Source: JBHELB01 sp041859045 (GTDB taxonomy: Bacteria > Hydrogenedentota > Hydrogenedentia > Hydrogenedentales > SLHB01). Taken from it: a DNA stretch of 64,000 bases. Below the pieces are notes generated by a model that did not search any database, was not told the DNA's origin, and saw nothing but the letters and a program-made list of their open reading frames with translations. Every line of letters begins with the position of its first letter. Position 1 is the first letter of the stretch. The DNA lies in the NCBI GenBank assembly GCA_041859045.1, contig JBHELB010000020.1:51913-115912 (forward strand), written 5' to 3'. The translations under genes were made by a program, and so were the position numbers. Of this stretch, positions 9,546-18,652 are shown one piece after another.

Positions 9546-10748
9546 CTATCCCTTGCGCTTTTCCATGACTTGCGACAGGTAGCCGCTGTCGCGGAAGGCC
9601 AGGACAGGTTCGGGGTCGAGCCCCATTTCGATGCGGACCTGAGAGAGAAGCGGGCGAACGTCCGTTTGATAGGCGGCCTGAAGCACCTCCTCCGCGCCGA
9701 CAATATCCCCCGCGCGTTGGGCCTTTTCGAGGGCTTTTCGATTGACGAGCAGCGCCTTGGCGTAGGCGGTCTGGCAATTCACCACCGACTGGATCATGGC
9801 CTCGATTTTCGGCTTTTCATTGTGGCTTTGGTCGATCATGTACGCCACATTGGTTTGGCACTGGGGATCGTCCTCGGCGGCGGCGAGTTCGTTGTAAATC
9901 AGGAAAAGCTCGAAGGGGTTAATGCTGCCGACCGTCAGGTCGTCGTCGGCATATTTCTTGTTGTTGAAGTGGAATCCGCCCATTTTGCCCTCGTCGATGA
10001 GAAACGCGACGATGTGCTCGATATTGGCCCCCGCGGCGTGATGGCCGAGGTCGATCAGGACCTGCGCCTGTGGCCCGAGGCGGGTGCTGAGGACGTACGA
10101 CATCCCCCAATCGGCGATGTCGGTGTGGTAGAAGGCCGGCTCGAAAAACTTGTACTCGATGAGCATGCGCATATCGGGGGCGAGTTCGGCGTATGCGGCG
10201 GCAAGCCCCTCGAGGAGGTAGTGCTTGCGGCGGCGGAAATCGCCCTGGCCGGGGTAGTTCGTGCCGTCGGCGAACCATAGGCTCTGCACGTTGGACTTAA
10301 CCGTTTTGCCGATCTCGATGCACTCAAGCAGGTGGTCTAGCGCACGTTTACGAATGGTGGGGTCTTCGTTCGTCAAGCTGCCGAGCTTGTACTCGTCGTC
10401 TTGGAACAGGTTCGGATTTACTGCTCCGATCCGCACGCCCAGTTCACGGGCGTATGCGCTGAGCGCGCCGAAATCGTCCACTTTGTCCCAAGGAATATGG
10501 ATCGCCACGCTCGGGGCGACGCCGGTGAGCTTGTTTACGACGGCCGCATCCTCCATTTTCTCGAAGGGATTGCGCGGCACGCCCGCCTGCTTGAATACCT
10601 TGAAGCGTGTGCCCGAATCGCCATAGGCCCACGATGGCGTCTCGATGTGGTGTTGACGAATCCGCTGCTTGATGGCGTCTAGCGGTCCGACCCGGTCTTC
10701 CAAGGCGGCCAGTGCGCTGGCGATGTGCTTACTCGGGATGCGCTCCAT
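9546..10748 (-). CDS. rhaI: L-rhamnose isomerase, RhaI type (TIM-barrel sugar isomerase)
   Basis: This 400-residue protein resembles the Pseudomonas stutzeri-type L-rhamnose isomerases, which interconvert L-rhamnose and L-rhamnulose with a divalent metal. Metal-site segments characteristic of the xylose-isomerase-like barrel are visible: LIEYKFFEPAFY, LIDLGHHA, and GFHFNNKKYADDD. Length matches the family (about 400-430). No rhamnulose kinase or aldolase gene is adjacent, so it may serve rhamnose or another aldose released by the neighbouring hydrolases. It is followed by a hairpin and lies downstream of lptG, 37 bases after that gene's end. Confidence 0.82.
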   Translation of the reverse strand: MERIPSKHIASALAALEDRVGPLDAIKQRIRQHHIETPSWAYGDSGTRFKVFKQAGVPRNPFEKMEDAAVVNKLTGVAPSVAIHIPWDKVDDFGALSAYARELGVRIGAVNPNLFQDDEYKLGSLTNEDPTIRKRALDHLLECIEIGKTVKSNVQSLWFADGTNYPGQGDFRRRKHYLLEGLAAAYAELAPDMRMLIEYKFFEPAFYHTDIADWGMSYVLSTRLGPQAQVLIDLGHHAAGANIEHIVAFLIDEGKMGGFHFNNKKYADDDLTVGSINPFELFLIYNELAAAEDDPQCQTNVAYMIDQSHNEKPKIEAMIQSVVNCQTAYAKALLVNRKALEKAQRAGDIVGAEEVLQAAYQTDVRPLLSQVRIEMGLDPEPVLAFRDSGYLSQVMEKRKG

Positions 10749-10785
10749 CTCTGTTCTCCTACTACGTGAGCTGTTTCAGAATGTT

Positions 10786-11871
10786 TCAGGTCGGCGTTCT
10801 TGCCAGCAAAATAATCCCAAAGCCCATGAACAGGGCATTCGCGAACCACGCAGCCGCAGCGGGCGGCATTTTTCCGACGCCGCCCATCCAGGTTCCCACG
10901 GCATAGACAATAAGGTAAGCGATGGCGATAACGATGCTTGCGCCAAAGCTGATGGCCAATCCCCCGCGGCGGATGCGCATGGCAAACGGCGCCGCCAGTC
11001 CGATCATAACGAAGTTGATCGCGGGCTGCGAAAATTTCTCATGGAAATGGACCCATCCTGCTTGGACGGGCATGCGCCGGGCTTCGGCCCAGCGGATATC
11101 CTGGATAAGTTCGCGCAGCGTTTTCGTGGCCGGGGCGACCTGCAGGGCAAACAACATTTCGGGGCGTTCGGTGAAGGGGGCCGGTTCCAGGGTGATGCGG
11201 TGCGTCTCCCGGCGTTCCTCGACGCCGGGACTGAACACATAGCGGCGTCCGTCTTCGAGCATCCATTGGTTGTCCTCGGGACTCCAATAAATCCGCCGCG
11301 CCACGATCTGCTCGACGCGATCCGGGCGTACGGCGTGGATAAGCACTTCTTCACCAGTCAACGCGATGCGATTGAACTTCACGATGTGACAGGTCCAGTC
11401 TCCCGACAAGCCCGCCCAACTGATGCCATCGCGCCGCGCGGCCTCCGAATTGCGCGAGAAATAGCTGCTTTTCATGGTGTCTGCCGCGCGAGCCGCGGGA
11501 GCGCCGACGGTTTCCTCCAGGCCGAACATCGCCACCGTCATCAGCATCGCCAGGAGCACCGGCATTCGGATAAATCGACGCAGGCTGATGCCGTTGGCGA
11601 GGGCCGCAGTCACTTCATTGTTCTGGGCCGATTCCCCAAGCACGAGCAGCGCCGATACGAGCATCGACAGCGGCGCGACCCGGTAAATGATCTGCGGAAG
11701 CATCGCCCCGTAGTACTGCGCCACGATGCTCCAGGGCACATCGTAGTTCAGAATGTCTTCGCGGCGCTGGGTTAGGAGATCGATGAGCACGTACAGCGCG
11801 GTTAGCGAAAGCAGTGTGCGGAACAGAGCCCCAGCGTGTCGCCGGAGAAGGTATCGATCGAGGATGGTCAT
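10786..11871 (-). CDS. lptG: LPS export permease LptG-like (YjgP/YjgQ family)
   Basis: This 361-residue inner-membrane protein belongs to the YjgP/YjgQ family, half of the LptB2FG transporter that extracts lipopolysaccharide. Membrane helices are visible near the N-terminus (LFRTLLSLTALYVLIDLL), at about residues 55-125, and in three C-terminal helices, flanking a periplasmic beta-jellyroll. The conserved QNNEVTAALANGIS coupling segment is present. The chosen ATG overlaps the upstream lptF stop as ATGA; a longer frame exists upstream but lies inside lptF. It is labelled LptG because it is second in the pair; the sequence alone does not distinguish F from G. Confidence 0.82.
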   Translation of the reverse strand: MTILDRYLLRRHAGALFRTLLSLTALYVLIDLLTQRREDILNYDVPWSIVAQYYGAMLPQIIYRVAPLSMLVSALLVLGESAQNNEVTAALANGISLRRFIRMPVLLAMLMTVAMFGLEETVGAPAARAADTMKSSYFSRNSEAARRDGISWAGLSGDWTCHIVKFNRIALTGEEVLIHAVRPDRVEQIVARRIYWSPEDNQWMLEDGRRYVFSPGVEERRETHRITLEPAPFTERPEMLFALQVAPATKTLRELIQDIRWAEARRMPVQAGWVHFHEKFSQPAINFVMIGLAAPFAMRIRRGGLAISFGASIVIAIAYLIVYAVGTWMGGVGKMPPAAAAWFANALFMGFGIILLARTPT

Positions 11872-12971
11872 ACGCGGTCCACCCTCCACAAGAACCAGCC
11901 GCCTGCGAGGATCAATACGATGTTGGGGGTCATTCCGCGCAACACCACATCGGTCAGGGAGTGGAGCGAACGGGGTTCCAGGAGCGTCTTGAGCAGGAAA
12001 TACACTAGGAAGATGACCGCGCCAACGGCGAATCCGTAGGATTTTCCGCCCCGTTGCGAGCGCACGCCCAGCGGCGCGGCCGCCACGCTCACCGCGAGGC
12101 ATGCAAACGGAAACGACAGCCTGTCTGCAATCTCCGCGCGCCAGGCGCGTAGTTCGTTCTTGTTCTCACGAGAAGGCGTCTGGGCCGTTAGCGCCGATAG
12201 CTCCCGCTCACGCGCAAAGAGGGTCCCCAGGCGGGCTACCCTACGCTTGGTCTCGACATCCGTTCGGGGGACGTCCGGCACAGGCAGCGTCCACACCGGA
12301 AATGCGCTGCGATACAGTCCACCTGCTTCCTCCGGAGGGATGATGTACCCATCGCGCAGTTCGATGAAGCGTCGTCCATTTTCTTTGCGCACGCGGGCCG
12401 TGTCCGCGTAGTAAACCCACGGGCGGCCGTCGCCGTCCGGAGCCATGATGTCCACGTTGTGGAGGACATGGTCTTTGTCGCGTTCCGCGATATAGACGCG
12501 CCAATCACCAATTTCTTGCACCGCGCCGGTGGGGATGGTGTCGAAGCCGATGCGGAGTGGAAGCTCAATGGCAATCAGCTGATGCATCTGCCGGATGCCC
12601 CAGGGTTGGGCGCGGTCCTGCAGGACGAACGTGAATGCGCTTAGGAGCCCGCCCAACACAATCACCGGAAGTACGATGCGCTTTAGAGGAATGCCCGCCG
12701 CGCGCATTGCGGTGATCTCGTTGTTTTGTGAAAGCGCTCCAAAGGCAAGCAGCGTGCCCATGAGATAACTCACCGGAACGATGTACGCGACCAGCGTAGG
12801 CAGGAAATAGAGCCCCAGACGCCCGATGTCGGCCGCGGTGACAAGCCCTGTGCTGAGTTCCGTCATGCGCTCGCGCAGTTCATTCGCGACCGAGACAAAG
12901 CTGATCACGCCTGTTGCGAGTAGGAATGGCGCGACGGTTTCTCGCACGATATGCCGACTGATAAGGCCCAC
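11868..12971 (-). CDS. lptF: LPS export permease LptF-like (YjgP/YjgQ family)
   Basis: This 367-residue permease matches its partner LptG in fold, with the SQNNEITAMRAAGIPLKR coupling segment and C-terminal helices. I start it at GTG 12971 (MGLISRHIV...) because AGGAG lies six bases upstream and a TATACT -10 box lies just before that. Earlier in-frame starts (for example ATG 13040) fall upstream of this likely promoter and add residues unlike the family. The 367-residue length matches known LptF. With lptG it implies an outer membrane carrying LPS or a similar glycolipid. Confidence 0.82.
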   Translation of the reverse strand: MGLISRHIVRETVAPFLLATGVISFVSVANELRERMTELSTGLVTAADIGRLGLYFLPTLVAYIVPVSYLMGTLLAFGALSQNNEITAMRAAGIPLKRIVLPVIVLGGLLSAFTFVLQDRAQPWGIRQMHQLIAIELPLRIGFDTIPTGAVQEIGDWRVYIAERDKDHVLHNVDIMAPDGDGRPWVYYADTARVRKENGRRFIELRDGYIIPPEEAGGLYRSAFPVWTLPVPDVPRTDVETKRRVARLGTLFARERELSALTAQTPSRENKNELRAWRAEIADRLSFPFACLAVSVAAAPLGVRSQRGGKSYGFAVGAVIFLVYFLLKTLLEPRSLHSLTDVVLRGMTPNIVLILAGGWFLWRVDRV

Positions 12972-12995
12972 GATTTGCTCCTGTGGAAAGGCCAG

Positions 12996-13025
12996 AGTAT
13001 ACCGCAAGCTGCTCATCAGATGAAA
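12996..13025 (-). promoter_or_regulatory. Sigma70-type promoter for lptFG
   Basis: On the minus strand TTTCAT and TATACT are separated by 18 bases. The -10 is strong and the -35 weak. Transcription would begin a short distance before the lptF ribosome-binding site, supporting the GTG start at 12971. Confidence 0.5.
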
Positions 13026-13052
13026 TGTCAGTCGTCGCATTTTTCCGCATCC

Positions 13053-13081
13053 TTTACCCATCCCGGGCGGGCTGCTAGACT
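13053..13081 (+). promoter_or_regulatory. Sigma70-type promoter for the Nif3-glgA-tsaE run
   Basis: TTTACC and TAGACT are spaced by 17 bases, ending 22 bases before the Nif3-like start codon. It is divergent from and close to the lptFG promoter. Confidence 0.45.
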
Positions 13082-13103
13082 GTGGCCGGAAGGAGTGCCG
13101 ACT

Positions 13104-14216
13104 ATGGGACCAACGTATACGGTGCGCGAAGTCTGCGCCGCACTGGAGGAAATGGCGCCTCCAGGGCTGTGTTACTCGTGGGACCGCGCGGGACTGGCCG
13201 TGGGGAATCCCGCGGATCGGGTTCAGGGCGTGGTTGTGGCGTTGAGTCTCACGCCTGCGGCGGTTGCCGAGGTCAGGGGGGGCGGCGCGACTCTGCTCGT
13301 GACCCATCATCCCGCGATCTGGGAGCCGCTGACCGCGCTGCGCTCGGATATTCCTGAAACGCGGCTTCTACTCGAACTCGCCGCGGCGGGAGTAAGCTGT
13401 TACTCCCTTCATACGAATTTCGACCTTATTCCGTCCGGTACAAACCGGCTTCTGGCCAATGCACTGAGCCTGCGCGAAATCGCGCCGTTGTTGCCCGCGT
13501 CGCACGCCGCCTTGGTTAAGCTGGTGACGTTCGTTCCGGAGTCGCACCTGGCCCAGGTGCGTGACGCGGTGTGCGCCGCCGGGGCGGGGCGCATCGGGGC
13601 GTATACGCATTGCACATTTAGCGCGGCGGGAGTGGGAACCTTTTTGCCGGGCGCGGGGGCTAATCCATTCGTTGGCAGGAATGACGTGGTGAATGATGAG
13701 CCCGAACTACGTTTTGAAACGCTGGCGCCGCGGGCAATTTTGGACCGTATCGTGGATGCGCTGAAACAGGCCCATCCCTACGAGGAAGTGGCCTACGACG
13801 TGATTCCGCTTGACCAATGCGACTCGGCGATTGGTATGGGCGTCGCGGGAGTCCTGCCTGACGCGTTGCCGCTCGATGCCTTTGCGCGGCATGTGCGTAA
13901 GGCGCTTGGCGTCGATCACGTGCGCGTGACGGGAGCGCCAAACCAGCCCGTTCGCTGCGTCGGCGTGATCGGGGGGGCAGGCGGCAGCGACGCGCGGTTG
14001 GTGGCGGGAAAGGTGGACGTGTTGGTCACGGGCGACGTGGGATATCACGACGCGTTGGCGGCATCGATGAATGATTTGGCGGTGATCGATGCGGGGCACG
14101 ACGGTACGGAGCGCTGTGTGGTGGGCGCGATTGCCGCATTTTTGAAATCTTGTTTTCCGGAGCAGCCGGTTCGGGAATTCCTTGAGCCGAATCTGCTTCG
14201 CGCGATAACGGAGTGA
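13104..14216 (+). CDS. Nif3-like dinuclear metal center protein
   Basis: This 370-residue protein belongs to the Nif3/YbgI family (also annotated GTP cyclohydrolase I type 2), hexameric proteins with a two-metal site. Metal ligand motifs LLVTHHPAIWEP (about residues 66-78) and a late GHDGTERC are visible. The length corresponds to the long form that has a PII-like insert of about 100 residues in the middle. GGAAGGAG lies nine bases before the chosen ATG; the open frame continues upstream into lptF on the other strand, without support. Molecular function of the family remains unclear. Confidence 0.85.
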   Translation: MGPTYTVREVCAALEEMAPPGLCYSWDRAGLAVGNPADRVQGVVVALSLTPAAVAEVRGGGATLLVTHHPAIWEPLTALRSDIPETRLLLELAAAGVSCYSLHTNFDLIPSGTNRLLANALSLREIAPLLPASHAALVKLVTFVPESHLAQVRDAVCAAGAGRIGAYTHCTFSAAGVGTFLPGAGANPFVGRNDVVNDEPELRFETLAPRAILDRIVDALKQAHPYEEVAYDVIPLDQCDSAIGMGVAGVLPDALPLDAFARHVRKALGVDHVRVTGAPNQPVRCVGVIGGAGGSDARLVAGKVDVLVTGDVGYHDALAASMNDLAVIDAGHDGTERCVVGAIAAFLKSCFPEQPVREFLEPNLLRAITE

Positions 14217-14230
14217 GTGGAGTTTACTGA

Positions 14231-15745
14231 ATGCCGATTCGATCCCCCAGGAAAGCCGCTTCAGGCGCACCGAAGGCGCGGAAGCAGCCGTTGAAAGTGC
14301 TTTATATTGCGTCCGAGGCTTCCCCGATCGCCAAGACGGGCGGGCTGGCGGATGTCTCCCATGCGTTGCCCAAGGCGTTGCGTGCGCAAGGGCTCGATGT
14401 GCGGCTGGCCATTCCCATGTATGCCTGCATTCCGCCGGAGTGTCGCGGTGAGGCGGTGGCGACGTGCGTCGCGGACATGGGGTGGAGTACGGCGTACGGG
14501 GCGCTGCGCGAATCCACGTTGCCGGGAACGGATGTGCCGCTCTATTTGGTCGAACACGACGGCTACTTCGATCGGCCTCATCTATACGGTCCCCCGGAGG
14601 GCGAGTATTGGGATAACGTCGAGCGGTTCAGTTTCTTCAATCTAGCCGTCCTCAATGGGGTCTTACAGACGGGCTGGATGCCGGACGTCGTGCATTGCCA
14701 CGACTGGCATGCCGCGCCCACGGTGGCGTACCTCAAGACGCGCTTGCGCGCGCATCCGGTATGGGGGCGTACGCCTTGCCTCTTCACTATTCACAACTTA
14801 GGCTACCAGGGGCGTTACGGCGCGATTCTGCTGCCCAAGACGGGGCTGGGTTGGGAACTGTTTCATCCCGGTTGTCTCGAATATTACGGCGACATTAATT
14901 TGATGAAGGCCGCTATCGTGTTCGCGGACAAGGTAAGTACGGTCAGCCGCACCTACGCGCTCGAGATTCAAACCCCGGAGTTCGGTTCCGGCCTGGACGG
15001 CATTCTGCGCACACGGAGCCATGACCTCTGCGGTATTGTCAACGGCGTGGACTATGAACATTGGAACCCCGCCGCGGATCATCGGATCGCCGCGCCGTTC
15101 ACCGCGGAGAATACAGAGGGCAAAGGCCTGTGCAAGCGGGATCTTCAGCGAATGTGCGATCTGCCCACGCGCGATGTGCCTCTCTTCGGCATGGTGACTC
15201 GCTTGGCTTGGCAGAAGGGCGTCGATCTGCTGGGGGGGATGGTGGATGCGTTGCTGGAGAAGGACGTGCAACTGGTGGCGTTGGCTTCGGGAGAACCCGG
15301 CTACGAGAGTTGGCTCAACGATCTTTCGCGCCGCCATCGGAGCAAGGTGCATGCGCTGATTGGCTATGACGACGTGCTTGCGCACCGCATCTATGCCGGT
15401 AGCGATTTCTTTCTGATGCCCTCACATACTGAGCCTTGCGGATTGAGCCAACTCTACAGCATGGCCTATGGCAGTCTGCCGATCGTGCGGCGCACGGGCG
15501 GGTTGGCGGACACGGTTCGACCGGCGACGCATGAGAACATTGTGAAAGGTCGCGCGACGGGTTTTCAGTTCAGTGCGGCCACATCCACGGCGTTTTGGCA
15601 CGCGGTGCAGCGGGCACTCGAAGTATTCGAGGACAAGTCCGCGATGGAGGCTATGCGCCGCGCCGCGATGGCGGAAGACTTTTCATGGGCTCACGCGTCA
15701 AAAGCCTATATTCAGTTGTACAAGAAAATGTTGGGAAAGGCCTGA
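14231..15745 (+). CDS. glgA: Glycogen synthase (ADP-glucose type), GT5
   Basis: This 504-residue enzyme adds glucose from ADP-glucose to alpha-1,4-glucan. The donor-binding loop KTGGLADV is near residue 36 and the C-terminal GT5 signature HTEPCGLSQLYSMAYG near residue 400, followed by RRTGGLADTV. The IHNLGYQG and VTRLAWQKG segments are also typical. An N-terminal basic stretch of about 18 residues precedes the core, and the true start could be slightly internal. It lies 14 bases after the Nif3-like gene and one base before tsaE, so the three are probably cotranscribed. No other glycogen genes are in the window. Confidence 0.92.
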   Translation: MPIRSPRKAASGAPKARKQPLKVLYIASEASPIAKTGGLADVSHALPKALRAQGLDVRLAIPMYACIPPECRGEAVATCVADMGWSTAYGALRESTLPGTDVPLYLVEHDGYFDRPHLYGPPEGEYWDNVERFSFFNLAVLNGVLQTGWMPDVVHCHDWHAAPTVAYLKTRLRAHPVWGRTPCLFTIHNLGYQGRYGAILLPKTGLGWELFHPGCLEYYGDINLMKAAIVFADKVSTVSRTYALEIQTPEFGSGLDGILRTRSHDLCGIVNGVDYEHWNPAADHRIAAPFTAENTEGKGLCKRDLQRMCDLPTRDVPLFGMVTRLAWQKGVDLLGGMVDALLEKDVQLVALASGEPGYESWLNDLSRRHRSKVHALIGYDDVLAHRIYAGSDFFLMPSHTEPCGLSQLYSMAYGSLPIVRRTGGLADTVRPATHENIVKGRATGFQFSAATSTAFWHAVQRALEVFEDKSAMEAMRRAAMAEDFSWAHASKAYIQLYKKMLGKA

Positions 15746-15746
15746 T

Positions 15747-16205
15747 ATGGACGTGTGGACGGTGGAAACGACTTCGCCCGCCGAGACCGAGGCGCTTGGA
15801 GGGCGGCTGGCCGCTCTGCTTTCAGACGGCGCGGTGGTTGCGTTGCGCGGCGACTTGGCCACCGGCAAGACGTGCCTCGTGCGCGGCATGGCGGCGTATT
15901 TCGAGGGCGAGGATGAAGTGCATAGCCCAACGTTTACTTTGGTGAACGAATATGGCCATGCGCGGCGCTTGTATCACTTGGATCTGTATCGCCTCGCCGG
16001 TGCTGACGAAATCGCCGCGCTGGGGTATGAGGAGTTGTTCGATCCGCAGGGCGTCTGTGTCGTGGAGTGGGCGGAACGTGCCGAGGCCCTGTTGCCACCG
16101 CGCAGACTCGATGTGTTTCTCGAACATATCGAGGACGATCGACGTCGTCTGACCTTCGAAAATCACGGCCTGCTCGCGCCGGGATGGAGCGACGCACTGG
16201 CCTAA
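15747..16205 (+). CDS. tsaE: tRNA threonylcarbamoyladenosine biosynthesis ATPase TsaE
   Basis: This 152-residue protein is the small P-loop ATPase that works with TsaB and TsaD to make t6A in tRNAs. The Walker A motif GDLATGKTCLVRG is near residue 33, and SPTFTLVNEY, YHLDLYRL and VVEWAERA are family signatures. The ATG starts two bases after the glgA stop. It overlaps the convergent GGDEF gene by 4 bases at the 3' end. Confidence 0.93.
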   Translation: MDVWTVETTSPAETEALGGRLAALLSDGAVVALRGDLATGKTCLVRGMAAYFEGEDEVHSPTFTLVNEYGHARRLYHLDLYRLAGADEIAALGYEELFDPQGVCVVEWAERAEALLPPRRLDVFLEHIEDDRRRLTFENHGLLAPGWSDALA

Positions 16206-17527
16206 GAGGAAAAGTAGATTCCGTCCTTGCCCTGGGCCTTGGCGGCGTAGAGCGCGTCGTCGGCGGCGCGCACGAGATCCTGTCCGCTCATGCCCTCTTT
16301 GAGTTCCGCGACACCGATGCTCAGCGACGTGCCGTGGCGCTCCAGTTTAGCGTAATCCTCGCGGATGCGTTCACACACCCGGAGGCCCGTTGGATCCGCC
16401 TCGCCACTTAGCAGGATCGCAAACTCGTCGCCGCCATAGCGGAAGCCGTCGTCGCGATCCGAACGGATGTGGCGCGTGATGATGCCGCCCAACGCCGTCA
16501 AGATGGCATCGCCGGTCTGGTGTCCGTGGCGATCGTTGCATTGCTTGAAGTTGTCGACGTCGAGGAACAACAACGTAACAGGCTGGCGGTTTCGTCGTGC
16601 GCGCACGATCGCCGCTTCCAGCCGCGCGCAGAAGACGTGATGTCTGAACAGCCCCGTGCGGCCATCTTTTTCCGCCATTTCGGCCAGTCGCGACTGGGTG
16701 GCGAGTTGTTCGGTGACATCTTTGAACGCGAACAGAAGCACCGGTTCCGGATCTACCTGGATGAAACTGACATTGATATCGAACCAGCCGTCCACCTGGG
16801 CTGAGCGCATGCGCACTCCCGCCAGTGCGCCTTGCCCCGCGTGCAGAATGAAGTTTAACCCTTCCACCACGCGATCACGTTCCGACGGGTCGACAAATTC
16901 CATAAAGGGAACCCCGGCCAATTGGTCCGCGTTCAGCCCTGTCAATTCCACAAAGGCCTGATTTACGTCGCGAATCACCCGCTCCTGAGCGTCCACCAGC
17001 GCCATGCCGTTCATACTGTGTTCAAACAGGCTTCGATATTTGCGTTCGGCAACGGCCTGGGCTTCGCGTATCGCGCGGATTTCCTCGATGTCGCTCAAGA
17101 TGCGCTGCTTTTCCTGACGAAGCTCATCGAGCAGTCTGCGTTCTTTGAATACGCGCAGCAGTTTGGCGAGCATTTCTGAAGGTTGGAACGGCTTGGCAAT
17201 AAAATCAGATGCCCCCGCCTTGATAATGTCCACGTAGGGAAAGTCCATCGGATACGCGGTCATTACGATGATGTCGAGTTCAGGCCACCGCGAAGAGACT
17301 GCCGAGACGAGTTCTATCCCGCTGCATCCCGGCATTAACATGTCGGTAAGCAAGACGTCATAGCTGGCCTCTTCGAGCCGGGAAAGGACCTCGTTTCCAT
17401 CGCTAACCGTGTCTACTGGACACTTCAGACTAGTTGAGAGCAGTTGAGCTAGCATCGAGACGACAACAGGCTCGTCATCGGCGACAAGAATGCGATGTTC
17501 CAACATGGTTTCCCCGTCTGAGGACAT
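16202..17527 (-). CDS. Response regulator diguanylate cyclase (REC-PAS-GGDEF)
   Basis: This 441-residue protein has a receiver domain (about residues 10-125, phospho-acceptor Asp in LLTDMLMPG), a coiled linker, a PAS domain (about 165-280) and a GGDEF domain with an intact GGDEF at residues 365-369. It should make cyclic di-GMP under control of phosphorylation. An RXXD inhibitory site is not found in the usual position five residues before GGDEF; RSDRD is shifted by one. The start is uncertain: ATG 17527 has a weak site, and ATG 17506 (MLEHRIL) is an alternative preceded by GGGGAA. No kinase gene is adjacent. Confidence 0.88.
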   Translation of the reverse strand: MSSDGETMLEHRILVADDEPVVVSMLAQLLSTSLKCPVDTVSDGNEVLSRLEEASYDVLLTDMLMPGCSGIELVSAVSSRWPELDIIVMTAYPMDFPYVDIIKAGASDFIAKPFQPSEMLAKLLRVFKERRLLDELRQEKQRILSDIEEIRAIREAQAVAERKYRSLFEHSMNGMALVDAQERVIRDVNQAFVELTGLNADQLAGVPFMEFVDPSERDRVVEGLNFILHAGQGALAGVRMRSAQVDGWFDINVSFIQVDPEPVLLFAFKDVTEQLATQSRLAEMAEKDGRTGLFRHHVFCARLEAAIVRARRNRQPVTLLFLDVDNFKQCNDRHGHQTGDAILTALGGIITRHIRSDRDDGFRYGGDEFAILLSGEADPTGLRVCERIREDYAKLERHGTSLSIGVAELKEGMSGQDLVRAADDALYAAKAQGKDGIYFSS

Positions 17528-17701
17528 GCAACATCCCCATTATTGGACGTGTTGATTCCAATCTGCCGTCCGGTAGGCGCGCAGGCCCGTCTCCCTTCCC
17601 CGGTGGAGACGCCAGAGCGGCGAACAGAAAGTATAAATTAGCGGAAACTGAATAAAAATTCAATTCGCGCAATCGATAACTCGTGAATGACCTGTTACTC
17701 A

Positions 17702-18652
17702 CTAAAGAACGACAACGTTCTTTCCCGTCTCGCTTTGGAGGTCGTTCGCGATCGAGGCCAGGGTTGCCGGGGCTATCAATGGGAAAGGTTGGCGCGCATC
17801 GGGCGACGTAAAGCGTTCTTCCTTTGCGGCTCCCAGGCGGTGGTAATTCATGAGGTGCACAGCCTGACAGTTGCGTAATGAGCGGACCGTCGCAGCGATA
17901 CCTCTATAATGATCCTCGCGGTCATTTACACCGGAAATGATCGGACAGCGCAGGATGATCGTCGCGCCTGCGGCGTCGAGCGCACGCAAATTCTCCAAAA
18001 TGAGCGCGTTCGAAAGGCCGGTGTATTGCTCATGACGCGCGGGATCGGTTTCTTTGTAGTCATAGAGGAAGAGATCCGTAAACTGCGCCAGGCGTAGCAA
18101 GTCTTCCTGTTCGCCGCCGCCGCTGGTTTCGACGCAGGTGTTTATTCCTTCGCGCCGCGCCGCGCGAAGCAATGCCGCGGTGAACTCTGCTTGCGCCAAC
18201 GGCTCGCCGCCGGAGACCGTCAGTCCTCCGCCGGATTCCTCGTAGAAGGGCTGGTCCTTCAGGACTTCCTCGATGATCTCGCCGACAGTCACGTTGCGGC
18301 CAACCACCTCGAGCGCACGGCTGTAACATCCCTCCACGCACGAGAAACACGCGATGCAACAGGCGCGGTCCAGCGTGTGGGCTTCGGGGGAGAACGTATG
18401 GCCGTCGCGCTCACACCGTTCGCGACAATATCCACACCCGATACACAGCGAAGGGGTAAATGCCAGTTGGGGAGCAGGCGACAGGCCTTCGGGATTGTGG
18501 CACCAGGCGCAGCGCAGTGGGCAGCCCTTCACAAACACCGTTGTGCGAATACCGGGGCCGTCGTGAATCGAAAACCGCTGGATGTCGAACACGACGCCGG
18601 TGATGGAGTCTCGCGCGCTATCCACGAGTATGTTTTGTCCGCGCAATGACAT
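17702..18652 (-). CDS. Glycyl-radical enzyme activating protein (radical SAM)
   Basis: This 316-residue protein is a PflA-type activase that installs the glycyl radical on the enzyme encoded just upstream. The radical SAM cysteines are in GCPLRCAWC (CX3CX2C), after HDGPGIRTTVF. An inserted ferredoxin-like segment with CIGCGYC and CIACFSC should bind two more 4Fe-4S clusters, as in activases of non-PFL glycyl radical enzymes. The ATG at 18652 has AGGA upstream and overlaps the end of the enzyme gene by 35 bases, implying coupled expression. Confidence 0.9.
   Translation of the reverse strand: MSLRGQNILVDSARDSITGVVFDIQRFSIHDGPGIRTTVFVKGCPLRCAWCHNPEGLSPAPQLAFTPSLCIGCGYCRERCERDGHTFSPEAHTLDRACCIACFSCVEGCYSRALEVVGRNVTVGEIIEEVLKDQPFYEESGGGLTVSGGEPLAQAEFTAALLRAARREGINTCVETSGGGEQEDLLRLAQFTDLFLYDYKETDPARHEQYTGLSNALILENLRALDAAGATIILRCPIISGVNDREDHYRGIAATVRSLRNCQAVHLMNYHRLGAAKEERFTSPDARQPFPLIAPATLASIANDLQSETGKNVVVL

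Noticed and set aside
10669..11775. 368-codon plus-strand open frame
   Set aside because: Antisense to lptG and the start of rhaI; no family resemblance.
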